Positions 10,283 through 21,738 are shown, counted from the stretch's first letter. The stretch is 64,000 nucleotides of DNA from Sthenelais limicola (GCA_942159475.1 OW804096.1:16392906-16456905), one strand, 5' to 3'. The notes: generated from the letters alone by a model not told the origin. Numbers and translations: made by a program.

Positions 10283-10426
10283 ACTAGGTAGACGAAGCTT
10301 GTAACACCTAACCTGCACGACCGCTGAATGACAATTTTGTTCTCACACCTGAGTCTCCAGGATCAGACTTACGCAATAGGCAATAGCTCTCACCCAGAAC
10401 TCAAAAAAGACACGAATTACAAATAA
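10283..10426 (+). mobile_element. SINE-like retroposon, family H, copy 1
   Basis: A 144-bp unit starting ACTAGGTAGACGAAGCTTG and ending GAATTACAAAT. It is flanked by a 14-bp direct repeat TTTTCCAAG(C/A)ATGT (10269-10282 and 10427-10440) with one mismatch. The second copy at 52649-52779 is in the opposite orientation and shares the 5' 45 bp almost exactly, plus the GACTTAC, TAGCTCTC and GAATTACAAA blocks. Variable-length long target duplications and an A-rich end imply retroposition. No clear tRNA or 5S head is recognised. Confidence 0.75.
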
Positions 10427-10440
10427 TTTTCCAAGAATGT

Positions 10441-10756
10441 GTTTATTTATCAGCAGAATATATCGCACCAACAAAAAAAAATATTTCGCACCACTTTATC
10501 TGTCCTCGCTTAGTACAATCTGCGGACAACACATTGTTCTTTATGGTAATTCTTAACCTCACAAAAAGAATCATCATTTTCAGCGATCCCTTGCAAAGAT
10601 ATAGTTTATAGTATAGTTCATTGGAACAGGCCTACTCTGAGACATCATCGAAACAAACACTGGGTTGGTAGACAAAGTTGTTGAGAAAGTTTATTCACTT
10701 GATTTGAGGAATAAGATCGTCCGAGTTCGAGGATATAGCAAATGTCAATGAACAAA
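10441..10756. other. No gene recognised
   Basis: AT-rich DNA with no supported feature. Confidence 0.4.
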
Positions 10757-10945
10757 TGTGATGAAAATGAGACACAAGTGGAAAAATTGATATTTTTCAA
10801 AGAATGGTTTATTGACAAGATTTCTTTGTTGGAATAACATTCATTTTCTTGTAACACATCACATTTGTGATGTGTTAAAGGAAAATGAGTCACAAATAGC
10901 AAAAAATGGAGTTTTAGATATCACCATTATGAAAAGATGACAGAC
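10757..10945. mobile_element. Two family B remnants, head to head (B7 and B8)
   Basis: 10757-10861 is an internally deleted family B element with both termini (GTGATG and CACATCAC). It is followed after ATTT by the first 75 bp of another copy in the opposite orientation, which breaks off at about 10942, exactly where the candidate exon begins. Confidence 0.8.
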
Positions 10946-11129
10946 CAGAAATCCCCAAAATGAACACATTGAGGAGGTGAAGAAGAAGTTGCTGGTGGCG
11001 AGTCAGAGTCGCTTACCACCGGGGCTGTACGGTGGCAGTAGAAGTGTAAATGGAGGCGAGCTGGAATCACTTACCACCAGTCCAGATGAGGCAGAGTCAC
11101 ACTCGCCCATAATATGAGGTAAACAACCA
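10941..11129 (+). CDS. Candidate terminal exon, unrecognised protein
   Basis: After AAAAGATGACAG the frame reads NPQNEHIEEVKKKLLVASQ, then SRLPPGLYGGSRSVNGGE and a Ser/Glu-rich tail, ending at TGA (ATAATATGA). The composition is clearly protein-like: a charged helix followed by a low-complexity acidic tail. It is GC-richer than its surroundings. The acceptor-like CAG lies at the broken edge of a family B element and there is an in-frame stop just upstream. I cannot find partner exons within the window. It may be a real last exon, or an exon fragment moved by transposition. Confidence 0.35.
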
Positions 11130-11544
11130 AACGCTGGTCTTCGGGTAAAGCCCGCTGTGTCTAGCCTAAGGGCCCTGCGTTAAACATTCTTATTCTTCTT
11201 TCTGGTGGACGCTGTCCTACAGGCGTAGACATGGCATACTCTGAAGCAGCAGTAACAGCGGCACCAACAGCGGAGTGTGATTGCCCATGGGATGTAACGG
11301 TTGAGGGTGATGTGCAGCGAGGTGCATTGGTTGGCATAGGAGTCACTCTAGATCTATTCTGCTCAAAGGACATCCTTCTAAAATCACCCTCCAGGCGGGC
11401 ACAACGCTGTTTCAAACGATCTGTTCGCTGGTCCGCCTTCGTCAACTTCCCGCACATATACACAGCTAGCTGTGTCAGGCTTTGTGTGCTGTTTTCCAGC
11501 CTTTGGCGTACAAACTCGCAGTGTGGCGAGAACCTGATGTGTTC
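11130..11544. other. GC-richer segment with overlapping open frames, function unclear
   Basis: Both strands are open over about 300 bp here. The minus-strand frame encodes a basic peptide with a short charged helix (KADQRTDRLKQRCARLEGDF) followed by Thr/Ser/Pro-rich sequence. Its composition differs from the AT-rich neighbours. It could be a remnant of a transposon ORF; there is no recognisable domain. Confidence 0.25.
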
Positions 11545-11740
11545 GATCTCTAGTAAATTCTGCTAATATATACTGACAAATTGTCAGTACAAGGTGTATC
11601 TTAGTATATTTGATATTGCATTGATTCAAACAATCTGTTTTGTGATGTGGAACTGAATTTTGAAATTAATTTTTGTCTCTAATTTGTTATTTTGAGAGGA
11701 TTAGTGAAGGCAAATTGTATATTTTCTGACGATTTCACTC
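11545..11740 (+). mobile_element. Family A MITE, 5'-truncated copy A6
   Basis: Matches the family body from CTAGTAAATTCTGCTAA to a decayed right terminus (TTTTCTGACGATTTCACTC). The left terminus is lost. Confidence 0.8.
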
Positions 11741-11816
11741 ATATATATGGACCATATATATATAAGGAGGTTTAACAATATTACAAACCTTCAATTTTAA
11801 TAAGTTAATTCCTCCA

Positions 11817-13175
11817 TCATAATCTTTGTTTTGTTAATTCTTTTATACTATATTGAAACCTAACATTCAGATCTGATACATGCCTCCATGGGGAGGTCAG
11901 AACATAACTATTAGGTTTACGTCTATTCCTACCACCTTTTATATGACTCAAGATTCCCACATCAGGAGGTACAAAATAATCACTATAACCTACAATAGAT
12001 TTAAATACATAATGAACCCCAACTGATAATACTCTACTAGGTATCATAATAGTTTTTGACCTTTTCTTAGGTTCATCAGGATAATTTTGTTTGGCATATG
12101 TGAAATTAACTTGTGTCAGAGGTAAACCAGAACCATGATATAACACACTCTTGGCAAGACTTTTATCATACCTGTCTCTATCATATAGATGAACAACATT
12201 CCTAAATACAAAATTTGATGCTTTTTCATTTTTAGATCTGAGGGTTTTCACCATTTGCCCCCAATTAGGATGTTTTAACGGTGTTATAACTTCATCTAAG
12301 TCTGTGATGATTATGTATTTGTATATGTTCATATATCGATACAAACAGTCGTTTATCGCAAGGTTTTGTCCTTTGTAATGCGTTTTAGCTCCTAGTACAT
12401 GCGGCATATCCCAGGGTATTATTTCAATGGTCCCTGTCTTTTCATACATCTCTATCACTTCTTTCAACTCTGCTATTTTATCTCCATTATATACAGCTAC
12501 CAGATCAGCACCAAAGTAGAAATTCCTCTCCAGGGCCTCCACAAAATGAGGTACAGATATGTGCCCAAATATAGGGGAAATACACACTACAAAGTCACCC
12601 ATGTATCCATTCTTTTCCAGCAGGTCATTTCTTGTAATGCTGAGGCCGCCATTGAAGAAATCTTCATCATTAGACTTGAGCGTGACTTTCATATCTAAGC
12701 TAATTTTCGAATTCATTAATTGTCTGGGTATCATGCAATCATGTTCTGTCGCCCAAAACGAAATTTGCGGCGGATAATTTGGAGCAAATGGATTAAGATA
12801 CTTTTTCTTGGCTTTTACCTTGAAGTCCAGGGAATAAGATGCAGTCTTGTGTTTGGAGTAAATTGCACAAAAAAGTGCACTGTCATCATTGCGATGGGTA
12901 AACCCAAACACACGTAAAACGCCGGTATTATCGCCAGCCACAAAACTTCTGCTATCAAAGTAGGCAGAGTATATGAATGTTTGTACATTTGTAATCTTTT
13001 TCCACAGACTATTTTTAGTATATTCGTCATCAGTTATTAATCCAGGGTAATTTTTATCAAATTGTGTCAGAGTCGGTGAAAAAAACATGGGGTGGATGAA
13101 TACATAGTAGACAGTGCACAGCACCATAAGTATAAACAGTACAGTCAGTTTTTTGTAGCAGGTTGCAGAAGGCAT
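11817..13175 (-). CDS. Family 92 glycosyltransferase (type II membrane protein)
   Basis: Intronless 452-aa protein. The ATG at 13175 gives MPSATCYKKLTVLFILMV and is preferred; the frame extends upstream only through a non-ATG codon. Residues about 10-28 form a single hydrophobic anchor after a short basic cytoplasmic end, as in Golgi type II enzymes. The lumenal part carries the GT92 (DUF23) signature: VVCISPIFGH, then VEALERNFYFGADLVAVYNG, then IEIIPWDMPH, then GQNLAINDCLYRY, then the metal-binding-like IIITDLDEVI (DLDE playing the DxD role) and FVFRNVVHLY. GT92 enzymes such as C. elegans GALT-1 add beta-1,4 galactose to N-glycan core fucose; the exact acceptor here is unknown. Full length for the family and no breaks. 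The donor site is probably UDP-Gal by analogy only. Confidence 0.88.
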   Translation of the reverse strand: MPSATCYKKLTVLFILMVLCTVYYVFIHPMFFSPTLTQFDKNYPGLITDDEYTKNSLWKKITNVQTFIYSAYFDSRSFVAGDNTGVLRVFGFTHRNDDSALFCAIYSKHKTASYSLDFKVKAKKKYLNPFAPNYPPQISFWATEHDCMIPRQLMNSKISLDMKVTLKSNDEDFFNGGLSITRNDLLEKNGYMGDFVVCISPIFGHISVPHFVEALERNFYFGADLVAVYNGDKIAELKEVIEMYEKTGTIEIIPWDMPHVLGAKTHYKGQNLAINDCLYRYMNIYKYIIITDLDEVITPLKHPNWGQMVKTLRSKNEKASNFVFRNVVHLYDRDRYDKSLAKSVLYHGSGLPLTQVNFTYAKQNYPDEPKKRSKTIMIPSRVLSVGVHYVFKSIVGYSDYFVPPDVGILSHIKGGRNRRKPNSYVLTSPWRHVSDLNVRFQYSIKELTKQRL

Positions 13176-13420
13176 TGTGTACGATTTCTTTATCCAGGTA
13201 TTTGAATAATCTGATGTTGAACAGTTCAATCAACTGTCATTTTACATTTCTAATGAGAGCACGAATCTTAATGGAGCATTTGTAATGTGTGCCCTCATTG
13301 GAACATATCGTAGTCCAATCACCAGTCACTTTACTTGTCTTCGGGGATGATAAGATTCCTTAAAGCATTTGTAACACATGCAACGATTGGTGCATTCTGA
13401 AATCACCTTACAAAACACAT

Positions 13421-13652
13421 GGGTCTGATCGCCTAAAAATGTACAATTGCTCGCTCTACACATTTAGTAATTCTGCTTAATTAGGCTTAAAAGGGTAAAT
13501 ACTAGGTATATTTAAGTATATTTGTTATTAAGTTGATTTGAAAAATAGGCTTGGTTTTGTTAAACTCTATTTTGAGGATAATTTATGTCTTTAACTTGGA
13601 TTATGTTAGAGGATTGAGGAAGTTGAATTGTACATTTTCTGGCGACTTCACC
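13421..13652 (+). mobile_element. Family A MITE, copy A7 (old)
   Basis: Recognisable over its full length but diverged. The termini are GGGTCTGATCGCC and TTTTCTGGCGACTTCACC, indicating an older or separate subfamily with GATCGCC-type ends, also seen at 20590. Confidence 0.8.
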
Positions 13653-13842
13653 GATTATCCATATAGATGTCAGTCATGATAGTGTATCTCCCAGCAAGAT
13701 GTGAATCGACAATCGTCACCAAGTCAATCCAAATTCAAGGAAAGCTCAGCTATTTGAATGTAGATCTTGGTCACATCTGAAATAGAAACACAGAGATGAT
13801 TATAAGATATCAGATTGCGATTGTACTTTTTTGTTCTGGAAT

Positions 13843-14250
13843 GTTATGTTTTTTTAGGAAAATAAGTCACAAGTCGCAACATTGGTATTTTTCAAAGTCT
13901 TTTATTCACAAGTTCTCTTCTTTGAAATGTTCTGATTCTTGGAGGGTTTAGCGCACTTTTAGTTGTATGAATGTACAAAAGTTCAGGATATTGTATTAAG
14001 TATATATCCTTGCGTTTTGATTGCCTTCACATGAAGTATATTAAGTAACTTTACTGGTAATTGACCACCCAGAAATATTGCAAATTTCTTTTTCAAAAAT
14101 ATAAATATCAAACTGAAAATATAAAAACACGTCTCAGATCTCTTACTGTTTACTATCATTGGAATCTGCTTGATCTCATCGTTTCAAATATGATGGTATC
14201 TCAAAATCTTTTTTTTGCGACTTGTGACTCATTTGTCTGTAACACATCAC
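13843..14250 (+). mobile_element. Family B MITE, copy B9
   Basis: Complete, moderately diverged copy from GTTATGTTTTTTTAGG to TGTAACACATCAC. Target duplication is not preserved. Confidence 0.85.
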
Positions 14251-14768
14251 ATATAAAGGCATGTGTGTAAGTTATCAATGGCCAGTACATGCGGCATTTG
14301 CTATGTTAACATTGATTTTATTGGGAAATATATCCCCAAATAATTGTAACTATTTAGTTCCCTAGTGACAGATGAATATAGTTTAGCGCCCTGTTCCTTA
14401 ACCGTAAAGCGGGGAGGTCGAAGAGGGTATTGGGGGACAGACCATATGTATTGACCATTAAATGTCATCCACCATCGCCTCTATCTGTAGACCGAACGGG
14501 ATGAGAGACCTGATATCCTATTACTGCTAAGACAGGAGGAACTATCTATCATCCCAATTTGGTCAAGGGGGCAGAGCCATGCCATGGCCCAGCTTTTCTT
14601 TTATGAGGGTGTTAACAGATTAACAAGAACTAATGGCCATTCCTTCTTCCACTCCTCAACATAAGAGAGAAAACACCGTTGTTTGATTAACCTGTCATAA
14701 ACTATACACAACGGCTTGCATGTAAGAGCATGGCGCGGTAATTTTTTTTTAACCTTTGCTTATGCTTT
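14251..14768. other. No gene recognised
   Basis: Mixed-composition sequence; the part at 14390-14600 is GC-richer than usual but has no open frame or RNA fold I can support. Confidence 0.4.
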
Positions 14769-14868
14769 CTTACACTCTATACGCATCCTGTAGGCAGTAA
14801 ACATCAAACCCCGCTATGGTTAACGCTATGGCACGTCACTGCCTACAGGACGAGTATAGAGGGTACTT
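14769..14868. mobile_element. Small fold-back element
   Basis: Inverted arms CTCTATACGCATCCTGTAGG and CCTACAGGACGAGTATAGAG (about 24 bp with AGT / ACT extensions) enclose about 50 bp containing GTTAACGC. A 95-bp hairpin of MITE type, without an assigned family. Confidence 0.7.
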
Positions 14869-14869
14869 G

Positions 14870-15276
14870 TACCTGTAATTGTATTTTACATTTTTTCTTT
14901 ATTTTCTGTCTTTATAACTCATTAGAATTGTTCATGTGCCAGTTCTTGTTAAAAATTTTAAAAAAACTCAATTTTTGTGGACATTTGACTTCTTCATTGT
15001 TTCCTTATTTTGTAAACTTTGAAATCTTTGTACAATTTGACCTTAAAGTCAGACTATACTGAGAATATCGTTTCATTACCAAATGTATATGTCTTCCTAA
15101 ATAAGATATTTTTCAAATTAAATGACAAAAATAACCTTAGTCCGACAACTGTGTATACAAGTTAACCAACCATTATCCAAAAATACTTATTAAATGAAAA
15201 AAAAATACAAGATATTATCTACTCCGCCACCTTCTTTTTGTTTGTGCAGATTTGTGATACTGTACCGGTAGGCTAC
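14870..15276. other. No gene recognised
   Basis: AT-rich with poly-A and poly-T runs; nothing supported. Confidence 0.4.
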
Positions 15277-15378
15277 TACTGTAACATATTATGTTCGCAC
15301 AGTATTTATTTTCGCTATTTCAACGTACCCACCTTTGCGCAGAAATGTATCTGTGCGAAAATAAATACGTTTACAGTA
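15277..15378. mobile_element. Family C MITE, short copy C1
   Basis: Ends TACTGTAACATATTATGTTCG and ATAAATACGTTTACAGTA enclose two TATTTATTTTCGC-type arms. It is a deleted, diverged version of the 215-bp palindromic element. Confidence 0.8.
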
Positions 15379-15626
15379 TGTTATATGCTTTTGAATCGTC
15401 GGATGTATGTTAACCTGTAAATGTTTGGCCAGTGTTCAACAGAATGCTACCCACATAACTGCAGGACCGTCTAGTGTTTAGAAAGTGTGAGCAGGGGGCA
15501 ATGCAGCGTGCGTTAGAAATAGAATGCCACGCCCACCTGACAGTAGAACATGGGATACACGCTAAGAAATCTTCCTAGAAAGAAGACGAAATTGCGTAGC
15601 AATTTACGCACATTGCATATTGATTC

Positions 15627-16025
15627 TAGGACCAACAAGTGCATCCCCCCCCCCCCCCAGTAGGCCTACCTAGAAAAACCTGCCCCCACCTAATAAAATT
15701 TACCATGGCGGATGTCTTTTGGATTTTTACACACAAAAAAAAGCTAAAAAAAAAAAAAAAGCTCATGAAAGCAAGAAAATAGGTTTTCCTAAACAGGAAT
15801 TGTCGAAAAGCAATGCTGCCTTGTTTACAACAACTAGGCCTATTGTAATGAAATCGACATCTCCCCCCCCCCCCCCCCCCCCCCGCCCACCCAGCCCCCC
15901 CCCCCCCCCCACCCCCACCCCACACCCCACACCCCCACCCCCACACACACAGCCACATCTACGTAGGCCTATCCCTATACCTATACCAGATGAATCGAAA
16001 ACACACCTATTTTTGTTTGTCCTTA
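15627..16025. mobile_element. Family D element, copy D2, with poly-C expansions
   Basis: Same organisation as D1: AGGCCTACCTAGAAAAACC near the left, CATGAAAGCAAGAAAATAGG in the middle, CGAAAACACACCTATTTTTG at the right. It contains long C runs and a (CA/CCC) tract at 15640-15658 and 15862-15952. Open frames across it (Pro-rich on one strand, Gly-rich on the other) are artefacts of the C runs. Confidence 0.75.
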
Positions 16026-16430
16026 TGTTAATCCGTCCAGCGATTTACTAGTAGGTCTACATGTAATATCAATACAACCCAAAACAACAAATAAAAAACG
16101 CAAACATACCAGAAATTGGGTTCGGGCTTGTGTCAACTATATGATTCAGGCAAGAACCATCTGTCTATGGGTCTCTGATACGGACGTTGTATTGACGGGA
16201 ACTAGGTCACGGCGCCGCTGGCATTTGTTTCTTATCGCTCTTATCATCCCCGGTATCATCCACGTGATTCATCAGCGAATACAAAATAAAGACCATACTG
16301 TCTCTAGATCCAGTTCTTAGAGCTAGTACTGTAGTATATTATGTTGGTCGACGAAGTGGGAAGTACGCTGTACATTTCTGCTTCGATGAACATAATAACA
16401 TCGGGAGAGTCAAAAGGGTTGTTCCAAGCG
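16026..16430. other. No gene recognised
   Basis: No supported exon or repeat; 16300-16430 has mixed composition. Confidence 0.35.
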
Positions 16431-16515
16431 GTAGTGTCAGTGGTTAACGCTAGTCAGCAGCACTGAATGAGAAGCAGTAGTGCCACTAGTTAACGCTAGT
16501 CAGCAGCACTGATAG
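16431..16515. repeat. Short direct duplication
   Basis: Two units of about 47-51 bp share GGTTAACGCTAGTCAGCAGC or its near variant with TAGTTAACG. Confidence 0.8.
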
Positions 16516-16567
16516 ATAATTCTTACGTGGGTGAAGTTGGCAGCCGCTATCTGCTTTCTGCGGGTGA

Positions 16568-17038
16568 GGTCGCCAAAAATTGTTATTCATCTTCACAAAT
16601 CCTTTCAAATAACCCTAATTTCATATGAATATGAAGTTCAAAATACAGTTTAACCTAACCAAACCGATTGCTAGAATCAATGCATTGAATTGACCTAGAA
16701 TTGACCAATTTTTTGACAAAAAAAAAAGCTAGGCCTAATGAAAGCAGGGAAACCAGTTTTCTTATTAAACGCTGGAGTGTCAAAAAGCACATTCCCCTTG
16801 TTTAAAACAAAATTCTAATATTGTTATAAAATAGACATTTTTTTCAGTTCCTCGGAGGTGGTTTCTTGTTTTTAAAAAGTCTTCCACATTTTTATGTTTG
16901 GGACCGCATTTATTTAATGTATCAGTTCTGTTGAACTAAAGTGCAATTTGAAGCTCCTTTTTGTTTATTTGTATCAAATGTGGGTTATTTGAGAGGATTG
17001 GTGTCGGCGAATTGTACATTTCCTGAAAATCTGACCCA
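16568..17038. mobile_element. Family A fragments split by a family D fragment
   Basis: 16568-16705 is a reversed family A body. 16711-16870 is a family D fragment (ACAAAAAAAAAAGCTAGGCC, then CAGTTCCTCGGAGGTGG). 16915-17038 is a family A right half in the forward orientation. The two A parts are in opposite orientation, so this is a rearranged nest rather than one interrupted copy. Confidence 0.7.
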
Positions 17039-17211
17039 TATATTCAATACAGTCTTGAAATGTGGTACATGTATTTCTGCTTGAAGAATTATTATGCGAA
17101 TGTCTTTAGACAATCTGGACGAGTAGTTATGTAAAATTAAACTTTTATTGAAAATTATCTTTTGGTGGAGTTTGTAATGTATCCTTGACTGAGCTTTATA
17201 TAGAACTATAT

Positions 17212-17418
17212 GGGTCAGATTTTCAGAAAATGTACAATTGGCAGCTCTACACATTTAGTAAATTTTACTAAATTAGACTGAAATTTTGTACTAGTTAAAT
17301 TCAAGTATATTCGGCATTGCATTGATTCTAGCAATCTGTTTGGTTAGGTTGAACTGCGTTTTGAACTTTATTTTCGTCTAAAATTTGGGTTATTGTACAT
17401 TTTCTGAAAATCTTACCC
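17212..17418 (+). mobile_element. Family A MITE, copy A9
   Basis: Complete ends with ATAT-type flanks and a small deletion before the right terminus. Confidence 0.9.
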
Positions 17419-17627
17419 ATATAATAGTTGTATGTTCTGAAGGCCTGTGAAACTCCATACATAAATGCTGTTGTAAAAATTTAATGGACTCTACGATGAT
17501 GAATAATAATAAACCTGAAATGGAATGTGTAATGGGCTATGTGATAGAACACGGCGCTGGTGATGGATTTCTTAATGTCTATGTAACTTTTTATTATTTT
17601 TCTCAAGCTTTTTTTTTTTTAGTAAAT

Positions 17628-18035
17628 GTGAGGTGTTATAGGAAATTGAGTCACAGGTCGCAAAGAAGAATTTTGAGATATCCTCATATTTGTAAAGATG
17701 AGACTTAGCAGAGTATAATGGTAGTAAACATAAGGGTAGGTATATAAGTATTTCTACATTTTAAGTTTGATAGTTTTATTTTTGAAGAAAAAAGTTTGCA
17801 ATATTTCTGGGTGGACAATTACCAGTAGAATAACCAAATATACTCCATACGAAGACCTTTAAAACGCAAGAATATATTTAATACAATGTCCTGAAATTAG
17901 GTATATAGATTCCCATGACCATGAGTGCTAAACCCTGCAAAAATCAAAACATTCAAATAAAGAGATCTTGTAAAAGAAACACTTTGAAAAATATCATTTA
18001 TGCGCGCTGTGACTCATTTTCTAGAAACACATCAC
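17628..18035 (-). mobile_element. Family B MITE, copy B10
   Basis: Complete copy, GTGAGGTGTTATAGG to CTAGAAACACATCAC, with AAAT on both sides (17624-17627 and 18036-18039). Confidence 0.9.
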
Positions 18036-18358
18036 AAATAGATAAACAATATAACGGAGCCATTTACATGTTTAGATAATCATTTTATTCTGTACTCACA
18101 ATGCGTCAAAATTACGTTATTTCCATGAGAAACAATGTCGAATAAGCAATTATATTATATACACAAATAATCGAGCATGAACCACGATAATTTATGAGTC
18201 ATGAAATTTCTCTTTGTACATTTCGTACAAGTAATACATTACTCTATATAATATTTTGTATTATGTACATCGTCAGTAGATAATAGCCTGAAATATACAT
18301 TGCTGTGATTCTAGACTCTATTTATCACCATAGCTCAGCTCAATGACATTCAACATAT
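18036..18358. other. No gene recognised
   Basis: AT-rich; nothing supported. Confidence 0.4.
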
Positions 18359-18595
18359 GAGTCAGATTTTCAGAAAATGTACATTTCACCTTCGCCAATC
18401 CTCTCAAATAACCAAAAATTCAGATTAAAATAAAGATGAAAATGCAATTCAACCTAACCAAACAGATTACTAAAATTAATACAATGCCGAATATACTCGA
18501 ATTTATTTAGCATTGACTAAATTTCAGTCTAATTTAGCAGAAGTTACTAAATGCGTACATCTACCAATTGTACATTTTCTGAAAATCTGACCCAT
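18359..18595 (-). mobile_element. Family A MITE, copy A10
   Basis: Complete 237-bp copy; the first base triplet is GAG instead of GGG. Flanks ATAT on both sides. Confidence 0.92.
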
Positions 18596-18604
18596 ATTTA
18601 ACAA

Positions 18605-19237
18605 TAGGGGAGTTGCATATGGGTCAGATTTTCACAACATGTACAATTGGCAGATCAACATATTTTGTAAATTCTGCTTAATTGGACTGAAAAATCATCA
18701 ACACTCGGTATAAATGGGTATATTTCGTATTGCCTTGATTCAAACAGTCTGTTTGGTCATGTTGAACAGTATTTTGAACCAGATTTTTGTCTTAAATTTG
18801 GGTTATTTGAGAGAATTGGTGACGGTGAATTGTACATTTTCTGAAAATCTTACCCATATGCAACTAATTCAAATCTGACATACAATTATTCAGCAACATT
18901 TCTATCGTAATATGCATGGATCTTTTCAACAATATCCAAGCCTGTGTAAATTATCTATAAAAAAAACAAATGCATGATGGAAAAGTTGTGCCCCTGCTTT
19001 ATGGAAACATGTATAACACATGGATATTGACATTAGAGCATTAATAAATTTTCCATGATGAACATGGCATGTTTTCTATAGATTTTGTGGATGTTGATAC
19101 AATAGGTCGGTCAATCCTGTATGAGACAGACAGGTCTTCCTATTTTACACTGACCATAATTCCCATAATTCCATGCAAATCAAGAGTCAAGATGGCGGAC
19201 ATGCAAGTCCTCTATTGTTTATGTAACCAAGGTAATT
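18605..19237. mobile_element. Family I element, split by A11
   Basis: Left end AATAGGGGAGTTGCAT, right end ATGCAAGTCCTCTATTG. The interior resembles the complete copy at 35096-35442 (CAAATGCATGATGG, ATTGACATTAGAGCATTA, CCATAATTCCATGCAAATC). Family A copy A11 is inserted near the left end. Confidence 0.8.
18621..18855 (+). mobile_element. Family A MITE, copy A11, nested in family I
   Basis: Complete copy with palindromic flank GCATAT / ATATGC. The host I element continues on both sides. Confidence 0.9.
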
Positions 19238-19330
19238 AAGCCCCGTTTCCACTGAGCCGATTTACTCCCAGTTTAATAAAGATTTATTTATGGACATTGG
19301 AGTGACACATCTTAACTTTGACAAATATTT

Positions 19331-19738
19331 GTGATGTGTTTCAGGAAAATGAGTCATAAGTCGCAAAAAATAGATTTTTAGATATCATTATATTAGAAAA
19401 GATGAGATCAAGCTGATTCCAATGATAGTAAAGAGTCTATTAATCTAATAAATATTTCTACATTTTAAGTTTGATATTTTCGTTTTTGAAAAAAAAAGTT
19501 TCCAATATTTCTGGAGGTCGGTAAACAGTAAAGTAACTAAATGTAGTCCATATGAGGACCTTTAAAACTAATAGATATATTATATAGATTGTCCTGAAAT
19601 TTAATACACCAATTGATATAAGTCTAAGTGATAAACTCTCTCAAAATCAGATCATTCCATTAATGTGATCTTGTGAAAAAAACACTTTGAAAAATATCAA
19701 TTTTGCGACTTAGGACTCATTTTCCTAAAACACATCAC
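19331..19738 (-). mobile_element. Family B MITE, copy B11
   Basis: Complete copy with ATTT on both sides (19327-19330 and 19739-19742). Its right 240 bp is almost identical to 1591-1874. Confidence 0.93.
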
Positions 19739-19760
19739 ATTTAATCATGTTGTTGTATAA

Positions 19761-19995
19761 GGTTCAGATCGTCAGAAAATGTACAATTCGCCTTCACCAA
19801 TCTTCTGAAATAACCCTAATTTCAGATGAAAATAAAGTTCAGAATACAGTTCAACTTAACCGAAACAGACTGCTAGAATCATGCAATGCCAAATATACTC
19901 GAATTTACCAAGTGTTGACCAAATTGCAGCTTGAATTAGCAGAATTTACTAAATGTGTACAGCTGCCAATTGTACATTTTCTGAAGATCTGACCC
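19761..19995 (-). mobile_element. Family A MITE, copy A12
   Basis: Complete copy, GGTTCAGATCGTC to CTGAAGATCTGACCC, lying 20 bp from B11. Confidence 0.9.
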
Positions 19996-20589
19996 ATGAA
20001 TACATTTCAGGGGAATCACTGTTATGAAGTACATCAAAAGAATTAAGAGTAGTTTCATATACACACCTCATTCATGATCAGATATAGTAATTATATATTG
20101 TTTGAATTATTATTTAAATAGAAATATCCTTTCCCAGCACAGATTCAAGGCATTCAAGTAGAATATTTCTCAAAAAAAAAATATTTCATGAAATATGAAT
20201 ATGTACAGGATACGCCTGAATTAAGGCGATCTCTTTGTCATGGATAGATTATTTTGAAATATGAGAAGACATTGTTCAGAAAAAAACCCAATTGTAATTA
20301 ATAGATAAAACTCACTGGCAAAACAAATTATATAAATAGACACATCCTATCAACAAATAAATAATAATAGTAATTATATATATTTGAAAACCCTGTCAAA
20401 AATAGATATACACTTTTCTTAGCAAAGACAATCTATTGATCATTCTACTGTAGTGTCTGCTCTCCAGCGTAATATTTCAAGAAATTTACCCATTTAGAGG
20501 AGACAAAAGTAGTTATAAAATTTGACACTTCAGGGTGCCACTGTCTGTCTGCATCAGTCTGTAGTGAATGCTGTGAATGATCATACAAT
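19996..20589. other. No gene recognised
   Basis: AT-rich sequence; nothing supported. Confidence 0.4.
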
Positions 20590-20805
20590 GGGTGAAATCG
20601 CCAGAAAATGAACAATTCATCTTCACGAATCCTCTAAAATAACTCAAATCTAAGACAAAAATCAGGTTCAAAATACAGTTCAACATAACCAAACAGACTG
20701 TTTGAATCAAGGCAATTTTAAATATACTCAGATATACTTAGTGTTGACCATTTGTCAGTCTATTTTAGCAGAATTTACTAAATGTGTTGATCTGCCAATT
20801 GTACA
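20590..20805 (-). mobile_element. Family A MITE, copy A13, right terminus lost
   Basis: Begins GGGTGAAATCGCCAG (the GATCGCC-type subfamily) and follows the family to CCAATTGTACA, where it breaks. Confidence 0.85.
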
Positions 20806-21154
20806 CAAACCGACGTCACAATTCGGTGCCCTCCGTCAAATGGTTTATTTTTGACTACAAATTAATGTGGCGAACAGGATTTTAGCAGCTTACACCTTTA
20901 GCAAGTAGCCCAAGTATTTCATTCATATCCATTTATAATTTTAAGTATTTCAACTTCCTCTTTCTACCCGTAGATTGGTAGGGGATGCCATGTGGTATAC
21001 CAAGGGGGAGGGGGCAGGGGGAAATATCATTAATTTGCCTTTCTCTGTAGGATCTTCTTATTTCCTGATTGCTTGTTATCCTTTGAATTAAGGATCCTTG
21101 TATATACAATTAAGACAATAACTACAGTTTGATATCTGAATAGCAATAGTATAT
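20806..21154. other. No gene recognised
   Basis: No supported feature apart from a short G-rich stretch near 21000. Confidence 0.4.
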
Positions 21155-21389
21155 GAGTCAGATTTCCAGAAAATGTACAATTCACCTTCGCCAATCCTCT
21201 CAAATAACCCACATTCAAGACAAAAATGAGCTTCAAAATGCAGTTTAACTTAACAGAACTGATACTTTAAATCAATGCGATCCCAAATATACTCAGATAT
21301 ACCCGGTATTCATCATTTTTCACCCAACTTTAGCAGAATTTCCTAAATGTGTAGAGCTGCCAATTGTACATTTTCTGAAAATCTGACCC
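21155..21389 (-). mobile_element. Family A MITE, copy A14
   Basis: Complete 235-bp copy flanked by ATAT on both sides. Confidence 0.93.
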
Positions 21390-21738
21390 ATATTACAATA
21401 TTTTATTTCAGAATGCCCTGGGGATGTTTGATTTTTGTTAATTTACTTTTAATACCTGCTACTTCCTGCCAATTTGTAATTTATAATAGGTTTAGTGTGC
21501 TAAATCACTGAACTTAGAAACATTATTAAGTAAGCGAATATATATTTGTTTAATGTATGCATTTAGTATGAAACACACTTCAGTCAGCTCACTCGTTTTA
21601 ATCACAGTTTAATATATTATATATAGTAACTTGTGCCTTGAAGACATTTATATAGTTGTGAGCAAATATTTTATGCACAACCATTGTTGCCACAATTAGT
21701 GTAAGTATTTCTTCTTGTGAACGTTACATTATCAAACT
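21390..21738. other. No gene recognised
   Basis: AT-rich; nothing supported. Confidence 0.4.

Noticed and set aside
13176..13229. 18-residue N-terminal extension of the glycosyltransferase
   Set aside because: It would start at a non-ATG codon; the ATG at 13175 places the membrane anchor correctly.
15626..16051. Gly-rich and Pro-rich frames of about 110 codons on opposite strands
   Set aside because: They are created by poly-C and CA runs within family D copy D2.
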